From: Ignavibacteriales bacterium UBA6490
GTDB taxonomy: Bacteria > Bacteroidota > Ignavibacteria > Ignavibacteriales > Ignavibacteriaceae
Length of the DNA: 6,857 nt
Direction: 5' to 3'
NCBI GenBank assembly: GCA_002435365.1
Contig: DJMM01000043.1
Location: 4,287 to 11,143, forward strand
Shown here: positions 1 through 5,357 of the stretch, in pieces
Layout of the letters: the number at the start of each line of letters is the position of its first letter
Numbering within the stretch: the first letter of the stretch is position 1
Notes under the pieces: generated by a model
Database searches by the model: none
The model's input: the letters and a program-made list of their open reading frames with translations, nothing else
Told to the model about the DNA's origin: nothing
Program-made: the position numbers and the translations under genes

Positions 1-371
1 GATGCAATAAGAATGATTGTATTTCCTTCAACCGGCTCAGGATTTATGAATTTTCTTATCGCTTCAATGGTTATTGCCCCAACCGCTATCATCAGAAGAA
101 CTGCATTGAAAAGTGCGGCAAGAATTGTGGATTTGCGGAGACCGTAGGTCCTCTTTTCTGTGGTAAGACTTTGTGCCAGTTTTGCCGCCCACCAGGCAAG
201 CACCAACCCCAGTACATCAATGGTATTATGACCGGCATCGGCAATCAGCGCCATAGAGTTGGAAATCAGCCCAAAAATGAACTCAATAATTATGTATACC
301 GAGTTCAAAATGATCCCGGCCAGAAAAGCCCTGTTTACAGCATAAAAATTGTTTGAATGAGTTCCAACCAT
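1..371 (-). CDS. Cation diffusion facilitator (CDF) family metal efflux protein, N-terminal part
   Basis: This is the first 123 residues of an inner-membrane metal/proton antiporter of the CDF family; the C-terminal half lies beyond position 1. Hydrophobic segments fit TM1 (about residues 15-36), TM2 (about 40-62) and TM3 (about 82-104), with a fourth beginning near the edge. The diagnostic motif is in TM2: ALIADAGHNTIDVLGL, with H48 and D52 forming the HxxxD half of the transport site. It is followed by the conserved cytoplasmic loop KRTYGLRKSTILAALFNA. In this family an H/D site usually means Zn2+ (also Co2+ or Cd2+) rather than Mn2+ or Fe2+, so I infer zinc-type export of the CzcD/ZitB kind. 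The ATG at 371-369 is chosen because homologues begin shortly before the NR-F-GI-LN segment. No strong ribosome site precedes it. It is separated from comF by 289 nt, so it is probably transcribed separately. Confidence 0.9.
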   Translation of the reverse strand, partial: MVGTHSNNFYAVNRAFLAGIILNSVYIIIEFIFGLISNSMALIADAGHNTIDVLGLVLAWWAAKLAQSLTTEKRTYGLRKSTILAALFNAVLLMIAVGAITIEAIRKFINPEPVEGNTIILIA

Positions 372-431
372 ACCTGTAAATATCTTAAAAAACAACAATA
401 ATTTAAAGAATTAAGCCCATGCAAAATCACA

Positions 432-449
432 GGAAGCACTATTGCTTCC
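432..449. terminator. Perfect 7-bp hairpin, possible bidirectional terminator between comF and the CDF gene
   Basis: GGAAGCA (432-438) and TGCTTCC (443-449) form a perfect 7-bp stem with a CTAT loop. AAAAT on the left (424-428) and ATTTT on the right (451-455) can extend the stem past small bulges, giving the A-stem-T look of a weak bidirectional terminator. It sits downstream of the surE-to-comF block and upstream of the CDF start, where a terminator would be expected. The T tract is short on the minus strand (TGTGATTTTGC), so termination is an inference; it could also be a regulatory stem in the CDF leader. Confidence 0.35.
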
Positions 450-660
450 AATTTTCCTTTGATTGTGCAACTGACAGGGTACAACCCCGTCTCTCTCCCG
501 TATCTGAACCGGAACTAATCGCATAAATGCCCTGGCAGTTACGGATCAGATTGCGCTTTAAACAGCAAAAGAACCGGTTATTCTGCACAATTTCAAACTA
601 AAATGAATTTTTTGTATAATTTTAAGCCCATCACTATTCAAAAAAGTCTGTTTGGGCAGC

Positions 661-1404
661 TTACACTGGTAATCTCTGCTCCAGAGATTGGATGGACAGA
701 GGTGAAATTTCCTGATCATCACTAAGATCTGCAATCGCTGCGGAAACCGCATAAACCCTGTTTGCCCCGGCGTATTTAAGTACGCGGGCACATTCATTAA
801 TAGTTGCCCCGGTAGTTATAACATCATCAACCAGGAGAATGTTTTTTCCGGCAGCAATTGCAGAATTTTTAATGCTGAAAGCATTTCTTATATTTTTCTC
901 CCGTTCGGCGAGATCCATATTTGTCTGGGATAATGTATTTTTTTTTCTGATAAGGATGCTTTCATCCACCGGTTTTTTCAAAATTCTGCTTAACCCTTTT
1001 GCTATATAAAAGCTTTGATTATACCCCCTGCCTAGTTTCTTTAATTTATGCAGGGGAACGGGAACGATCAGGTCAATTTTCCAATCCATGCAATTTTGCT
1101 GGATGAGCTGCCCGGTTTTTTCTCCCAGGAAAATACCAGCCCTGAATTTTCCGCCGTATTTCAGAGAATGGATAAGAGTCTGTATTCCCTTCCCTTTTTC
1201 GAAAACATACAAAGATTGAAAATCCTCAACCAGTCCGGCTTTCCGGAATTTTCTTTCATATTCCCTGTCTATTCTTGTTTTGCCGGCAGTGCTGAATTCA
1301 GCAAGGCAGAGAGCACATACATGATTTTCGTAAGGATTCAGTTTTTGAGTGCATGAAAAACACAACCTCGGCAGGAAAAAATCAAATAAGGAAGTGAAAA
1401 ACAT
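661..1404 (-). CDS. comF: ComF family protein (phosphoribosyltransferase-like, competence-associated)
   Basis: A 247-residue cytoplasmic protein, close to the usual ComF/GntX length. Residues 15-33 hold a four-cysteine zinc-finger pattern (C15, C18, C30, C33). Residues 114-131 hold the family signature PVP..K..GRGYNQS. Residues 189-201 (ILLVDDVITTGAT) are the PRPP-binding loop of type I phosphoribosyltransferases. ComF is needed for natural transformation in several bacteria, where it is linked to handling of incoming single-stranded DNA; no phosphoribosyl-transfer substrate is established. The reading frame is open up to a TTG at 1449, but that would overlap the preceding gene by 44 nt and add 15 non-family residues. 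The ATG at 1404-1402 lies one base after the upstream gene's TAA (1408-1406), matches the family N-terminus (F-LPR-C--C) and fits translational coupling. It is the last gene of the block. No other competence genes are visible. Confidence 0.93.
   Translation of the reverse strand: MFFTSLFDFFLPRLCFSCTQKLNPYENHVCALCLAEFSTAGKTRIDREYERKFRKAGLVEDFQSLYVFEKGKGIQTLIHSLKYGGKFRAGIFLGEKTGQLIQQNCMDWKIDLIVPVPLHKLKKLGRGYNQSFYIAKGLSRILKKPVDESILIRKKNTLSQTNMDLAEREKNIRNAFSIKNSAIAAGKNILLVDDVITTGATINECARVLKYAGANRVYAVSAAIADLSDDQEISPLSIQSLEQRLPV
671..689. other. Perfect 8-bp inverted repeat in the last codons of comF
   Basis: AATCTCTG (671-678) and CAGAGATT (682-689) are exact reverse complements around a 3-nt loop. 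The hairpin would form in the comF mRNA just before the stop codon. No T tract follows directly; the nearest run (T6 on the minus strand, 645-640) is about 25 nt further on. A classical intrinsic terminator is therefore unlikely. It may slow 3' exonucleases, or be chance. Confidence 0.4.
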
Positions 1405-1405
1405 T

Positions 1406-3553
1406 TTACAGCATTCCGGACTGTTTGCGTATGAACCATTCGGCAGCAAAAAACATTATTGCAAGAACCAGAAGCCATTCGTTCGACCAGAGTGAAAACT
1501 CGCTTGATATAATTTTATTATCGGCAGTTCTTTCTATTCTTTGCCTGAGCTTATCAAACAGCCGGTTCTGGTTTTCGGGCAGAAAGAAATTACCTTTTGT
1601 CTCATTGGATAGCAGGGAAAGAAATTCAAAATCCATTCTGGGATTCATCATCTCAATATCGATCTCCCCTATGTTGAATGAACCTTTATCCGATCCGATT
1701 TTTTTACCATTCAAAGCTGCATCGCCGGAAAAGAGATAATCCCCTGTCCTGCTGCTTTCAAACGATCCTTCATAAATTCCGTTTCCGGAAGGATTAAGCC
1801 CGATACTGGTTTTCAGATCCCCTGTACTGATATCGACAACCAGCTTTGCATCCGGCACCGGATTAAAAGATGCATCATAAACCTGGGCTGTAAATAGAAC
1901 CTCCTCGCCTTGTGAATATAATTTTTTTGAAGTTCTTATAATTACATGTTTCTGATCATCAATTACATTCAGCCATTTCAGACTATTCATAAGAAAATTG
2001 TCGAAGAGCCGGGAGCCCTTAACTGCAGTCTGCAGTTTCCAGCGCCAGATATTTTTTGCAAGAACCGCGGCGGATTTGCTGCTTCCCAGTCTGCGGGTGA
2101 GAATAAGCGGTTTTTTAACGGGTATATTTCTGATCTTAATGTATACCAGGATTTCTGATTCCGGTTTTGCAGAGAACCCGGTGTTATTCATAAAAACCGG
2201 GGGCAGGTTATTCCAGTCTGCTGCTGTATTTTCGCCTCCGCTCTGCAGTAAGGGATTTCCTGTTGCTGATAAATCGATATCCGGCAGAACCTCGGTAAAT
2301 CCGCTGCTTATTTCATTTATAACAAACGGGAGTTCGTTCCGGATTTTACCAAGCTTATTAAAATCAGTGCCGTCGGATATAAGTAAAAAAAACGGTTTCT
2401 TTTCGCGGAGGATTTTGCCGGAGAGTTTATCCCACAAAGTATTGTCCGTACCCGCAGAGGGAAATCCGATAAAGAAAAAGATCTGTGCGCTGTCCACCGC
2501 TTTATTTATATTCAGATTTTCAGAATATTTTCCGGGTGCAGTCTGAACGATTGAGCTTAAACTGATGTTTTCATCCCTGGACAGGGAATTTTTAACAAAG
2601 GAAACATCTGCTGAAGGGGCACCAGCAAGCAGAAGGACCTTTATTTTGCTGCTGAGGACATTCAGAAAAAAAACTTTTTTATTATTATCATATGATTGTT
2701 CCCCCTTGAGCCCCGCCACGGTCAGGGAGATCTTTTTCTCGCCCGGGTTCAGCGGAGTATATTCGAATTCCACATTCTGCAGTCCGTCCTGCGATAAAAT
2801 AATATTCTTTGTTCCCGTTATCCTGCCATTTTCGCTCAGGGTAACCGCAACAGGCTGGTTTTTGAAACCGTTATGCAGGAGTGCAGCGGAGATAACTGTT
2901 TTCACTCCGGAATAGACATATTCGTTATAGGAAACATCTTTTACAAGCAGATCTTTTTTACGTGCAGAATCACCGATGCCGAGAGTAAAAACAGGAATAT
3001 TTAGTTTCGCCGCTTTATAAACAGGATTTTGTCCTTCAGTGATAACACCGTCCCCCACTATTGTAACGGAAGAAATATTCTCGCTGCTCTTTTCTACCGC
3101 GTTGAATATCTCGGATATATTGGTGCTTCCGCCGGAGAACGTGAGATCCAGGGAATCAACGGATGTTTTATTCACAGTACTGCTGAAAGTATATATTGAT
3201 GAACTTTCAGACAGATTATTATTTTTTAATCCGCTGAGAAATGATCTTACATCATCCTCTCTTGAAGTACCGTCCTTTATGCTGATGGACCTGGAGTTAT
3301 CAATAAAGATCAGGTTGACCGGGTGAAAGGAGACTCTTTTTTCAATTGTAAGGACCGGCTCAAAAATTATGAACAGCAGTAGAAGCAGTGCTGCCGAGCG
3401 GAGAAAAAGAAGAAGTATTTTTTTGATCCTGGTTACTGCAGGTACAGTATATAAATATGCATAAACCGAATAACCTGTCAATAACAATATCCCTGCAAAA
3501 AACAGCACAGGGCTGAAGGAAAAAGTAAGATCAAGTTTTTCAATTCCAAACAT
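1406..3553 (-). CDS. Membrane-anchored von Willebrand factor A (vWA) domain protein, BatA-like architecture
   Basis: A 715-residue protein of unknown specific function, probably anchored in the inner membrane with most of its mass outside the cytoplasm. Two N-terminal TM segments (about 13-36 and 46-68) precede a vWA domain (about 79-195). The metal site looks intact: DNSRS (85-89, the DxSxS motif), T144 in GGSTN, and D168 in VGDG. Next come a beta-rich stretch resembling CARDB/Ig-like domains (about 200-300), then a segment like class I glutamine amidotransferase folds (from about 305, VLLLAGAP) with no obvious nucleophilic Cys. A second Ig- or macroglobulin-like domain lies at about 543-632, and a C-terminal TM helix at about 692-708 is followed by a short basic tail. 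This layout is known from large vWA proteins of Bacteroidota and Planctomycetes, related to the Bat aerotolerance proteins. The ATG shares its A with the upstream TGA (TGATG), and a GGAGAA sequence lies about 12 nt before it. No MoxR ATPase or DUF58 gene is visible beside it. Confidence 0.85.
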   Translation of the reverse strand: MFGIEKLDLTFSFSPVLFFAGILLLTGYSVYAYLYTVPAVTRIKKILLLFLRSAALLLLLFIIFEPVLTIEKRVSFHPVNLIFIDNSRSISIKDGTSREDDVRSFLSGLKNNNLSESSSIYTFSSTVNKTSVDSLDLTFSGGSTNISEIFNAVEKSSENISSVTIVGDGVITEGQNPVYKAAKLNIPVFTLGIGDSARKKDLLVKDVSYNEYVYSGVKTVISAALLHNGFKNQPVAVTLSENGRITGTKNIILSQDGLQNVEFEYTPLNPGEKKISLTVAGLKGEQSYDNNKKVFFLNVLSSKIKVLLLAGAPSADVSFVKNSLSRDENISLSSIVQTAPGKYSENLNINKAVDSAQIFFFIGFPSAGTDNTLWDKLSGKILREKKPFFLLISDGTDFNKLGKIRNELPFVINEISSGFTEVLPDIDLSATGNPLLQSGGENTAADWNNLPPVFMNNTGFSAKPESEILVYIKIRNIPVKKPLILTRRLGSSKSAAVLAKNIWRWKLQTAVKGSRLFDNFLMNSLKWLNVIDDQKHVIIRTSKKLYSQGEEVLFTAQVYDASFNPVPDAKLVVDISTGDLKTSIGLNPSGNGIYEGSFESSRTGDYLFSGDAALNGKKIGSDKGSFNIGEIDIEMMNPRMDFEFLSLLSNETKGNFFLPENQNRLFDKLRQRIERTADNKIISSEFSLWSNEWLLVLAIMFFAAEWFIRKQSGML

Positions 3554-4401
3554 CAGATTGTAAGTTCTCCGGTAAGCACAGTGTAAGCATTTCCTGCAAT
3601 ATAAATATCATCGTTTATTACCGTTACCATAATTCTGCCCGGTCTTCCGATAAAATCACCCTGCTCGAAAAAAAGCTCCTGACCTTTATTATAAATCAGT
3701 CTGCCCGTTTCGGAAAGAACATTTAACAATGGTCCGTTTGCCGATCCGGTTACAGGATCTTCATCAATTCCATAATAAGGTGCAAAGAACCTGAGATGTG
3801 CGGAGGAAATTTCTTCTAATGTTTCCATCGAATACACTGTTACTGCCAATACCGGTGAAATATCCGAAAGATTTCTCAAAGCTTTAAAATCCGGCTTGAT
3901 TTTTCCAAGCACATCAATTTTTTTAACAGGTACATAGAGATACCCGTTGTCGAGCAGCATAAAATCCTTATCCGCATCTTCTTGCTTTAATCCCAGTATC
4001 TGAAGCAGTTTTTCAGGATCATCATTATAGCGTTTCATTCCTATCCGGGGAATCTGCATATAGTGCCGGTTGTTCCTTGTAAAGCAATTTAAAATACCTG
4101 ATCGGGTTTCGAAAGTAAGGGGTGAATCTTCCTTTATTTTCCGGGCTTCATTAAGAAAATGAATTGAAGCAATGGTCGCATGACCGCACAGGTCAACTTC
4201 CATTGCAGGTGTAAACCATCTTAACTTGTAATCTGCAGAATCAGAGCTGCTGAGAAAAGCCGTTTCGGACAAATTCATTTCTTTAGCAATCAGTCCCATT
4301 TCCTTATCAGAAAGGCTGCTGCTTAAGACGACCGCAGCAGGATTTCCGCCGAAAGGCTTATCCGTGAACGCATCAATCTGATGGATATTTACTTTTTTCA
4401 T
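3553..4401 (-). CDS. PhzF family isomerase/epimerase-like protein
   Basis: A 282-residue cytoplasmic protein of normal PhzF length, with the two-lobed diaminopimelate-epimerase-like fold expected for the family. Visible signatures are the N-terminal DAFTDKPFGGNPAAVV (10-25), E46 in NLSETAFL (the position of the catalytic Glu in PhzF), DLCGHATIAS (70-79) and DPVTGSA (215-221). PhzF itself isomerises trans-2,3-dihydro-3-hydroxyanthranilate in phenazine synthesis. No other phenazine genes are here, so this is more likely one of the many uncharacterised homologues such as YddE; the substrate cannot be told from the sequence. The ATG at 4401-4399 lies inside the 3' end of surE, giving a 29-nt overlap in another frame. 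Its TGA (3555-3553) shares one base with the next start codon. Both junctions point to coupled translation. Confidence 0.93.
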   Translation of the reverse strand: MKKVNIHQIDAFTDKPFGGNPAAVVLSSSLSDKEMGLIAKEMNLSETAFLSSSDSADYKLRWFTPAMEVDLCGHATIASIHFLNEARKIKEDSPLTFETRSGILNCFTRNNRHYMQIPRIGMKRYNDDPEKLLQILGLKQEDADKDFMLLDNGYLYVPVKKIDVLGKIKPDFKALRNLSDISPVLAVTVYSMETLEEISSAHLRFFAPYYGIDEDPVTGSANGPLLNVLSETGRLIYNKGQELFFEQGDFIGRPGRIMVTVINDDIYIAGNAYTVLTGELTI

Positions 4402-5164
4402 TTAACAGGTTTTCCAGTTCCCAGTTTTTCATATTTTCATAAGTCTCGTAATCAGTAAGATCAAAGTGAATGGGGGTAACTGATACATAATTTTTTCTTA
4501 CCGATGCCTGATCGGTGTCAAGATCAGTATCAACCTCAAGAAGACTTCCGGTAAGCCAGTAATATTCCCTGCCGTAAGGGTCGGTACGCTGTTCATAAAT
4601 ATCATCCCACTTTGATTTACCCTGTTTTGTAAGTCTTATTCCATTTATTTCATTTTCAGGAAGATCGGGAACGTTAACATTCAGCAGTGTTCCCGGGGGA
4701 ATATTTTTTTTGAACAGTTTCAAAGCAAGGTGTCTGGCAATTTTTCCTGCATACTGGAAATTTTTAGCGGAGTGGTTTGTTACCGAAATGGCAATTGCAG
4801 GTACATCCATAATTGCAGCTTCCCGGGCCGCTGAAACTGTTCCCGAATAAATAATGTTTATCGCAGTATTCGAACCATGGTTAATTCCCGAAATAACAAG
4901 ATCGGGCGGTTCCGACATAAGGTTTCTGATCCCTATCTTTACACAATCGGCCGGTGTTCCGTTAACGGCATATCCGAAGAATTCGTTATTCTTGTTAAAT
5001 TTAAGCACCCTCAGCGGTATCTGCATTGTTATTCCATGACCGACAGCGCTTTGTTCGGTAATAGGAGCAACCACGGTTACCTCTGCAATTTCTTTAAGAG
5101 CAAGCACCAGTGCATAGATGCCAGGAGCATCAATACCATCATCATTACATACAAGAATTTTCAA
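4373..5164 (-). CDS. surE: 5'/3'-nucleotidase SurE (survival protein)
   Basis: A 263-residue cytoplasmic metal-dependent phosphatase that removes phosphate from nucleoside 5'- and 3'-monophosphates; some homologues also act on short polyphosphates. It is linked to stationary-phase survival and nucleotide turnover. The metal-site residues sit where they do in characterised SurE proteins: D8 and D9 in NDDGIDAPG, S39 in EQSAVGHG and N95 in SGINHGSN. NGTPADCVKIG (68-78) is also conserved. The start is TTG (5164-5162): an in-frame TAA lies immediately before it, no upstream ATG exists, and the next residues KILVCNDDG are the canonical SurE N-terminus. AAAGG nine bases upstream supports it. It is the first gene of the four-gene block. 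Its last 29 nt overlap the PhzF-family gene, so the C-terminal tail is shaped by two frames. Confidence 0.96.
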   Translation of the reverse strand: MKILVCNDDGIDAPGIYALVLALKEIAEVTVVAPITEQSAVGHGITMQIPLRVLKFNKNNEFFGYAVNGTPADCVKIGIRNLMSEPPDLVISGINHGSNTAINIIYSGTVSAAREAAIMDVPAIAISVTNHSAKNFQYAGKIARHLALKLFKKNIPPGTLLNVNVPDLPENEINGIRLTKQGKSKWDDIYEQRTDPYGREYYWLTGSLLEVDTDLDTDQASVRKNYVSVTPIHFDLTDYETYENMKNWELENLLNEKSKYPSD

Positions 5165-5173
5165 TTAGCTGAG

Positions 5174-5178
5174 CCTTT
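5174..5178 (-). promoter_or_regulatory. Ribosome binding site deciding the TTG start of surE
   Basis: AAAGG on the minus strand lies 9 nt before the TTG codon, a normal spacing. It can pair with CCTT (minus-strand reading of 5186-5189) through a small AU-rich hairpin spanning 5174-5189 with one bulged base. The site might therefore be partly hidden in the mRNA; that fold is weak and its effect is inference. Confidence 0.55.
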
Positions 5179-5208
5179 AATTATTAAGGAATTCAATTTA
5201 CTAATTTA

Positions 5209-5236
5209 ACCTTATCAAACCGTTGTGTAAAGTCAA
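5209..5236 (-). promoter_or_regulatory. Candidate promoter for the surE-phzF-vWA-comF block
   Basis: On the minus strand, TTGACT (5236-5231) resembles a -35 box (5 of 6 to TTGACA) and is followed after 16 nt by TAAGGT (5214-5209), a poor -10 box matching 3 of 6. Transcription would begin roughly 38 nt before the surE TTG. The position is right for an operon promoter, but the -10 is weak and the preferred promoter of this organism is unknown. Confidence 0.4.
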
Positions 5237-5290
5237 GTATTTTTAGCAATCTTGTTTTCCCGGTTATCACGGCTATAAAAATAGACGGCA

Positions 5291-5334
5291 GAGGGGGCCA
5301 GGAGTTTTCAGAACCTGCAGGATGATCTCCCCTC
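5291..5334 (-). terminator. Weak terminator-like fold after the histidine kinase gene
   Basis: GAGGGG (5291-5296) pairs with CCCCTC (5329-5334), and inside it CAGG (5299-5302) pairs with CCTG (5314-5317), giving an interrupted stem 24 nt past the kinase stop codon. On the minus strand it is followed by TGCCG and then TCTATTTTTA. The long unpaired inner part makes it a poor intrinsic terminator; the call rests mainly on its position. Confidence 0.25.
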
Positions 5335-5357
5335 AAAAATAAATTCCCCGTACTAAA

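Noticed and set aside
558..797. Minus-strand 79-residue open frame at the comF 3' end
   Set aside because: It is an alternative frame of comF running into the gap, with no family match and no clear ribosome site.
661..1449. A longer ComF reading starting at a TTG at 1449
   Set aside because: The 15 extra residues overlap the end of the vWA gene, do not resemble the ComF N-terminus and use a non-ATG codon. The ATG at 1404, one base after the vWA stop, fits better.
1998..2546. Plus-strand open frame of 182 residues
   Set aside because: It lies wholly inside the vWA gene in an antisense frame, shows no recognisable domain, and is low-complexity Ser/Phe/Arg-rich shadow sequence.
3553..4401. Evidence of phenazine biosynthesis
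   Set aside because: Only the PhzF-family gene is present; PhzF homologues are widespread in genomes without phenazine genes, and no phzA/B/D/E/G-like gene is nearby.
5165..5357. Possible small RNA or riboswitch in the gap before surE
   Set aside because: Only a weak interrupted stem and a candidate promoter are visible; nothing matches a known RNA class and no conserved core can be judged from one sequence.
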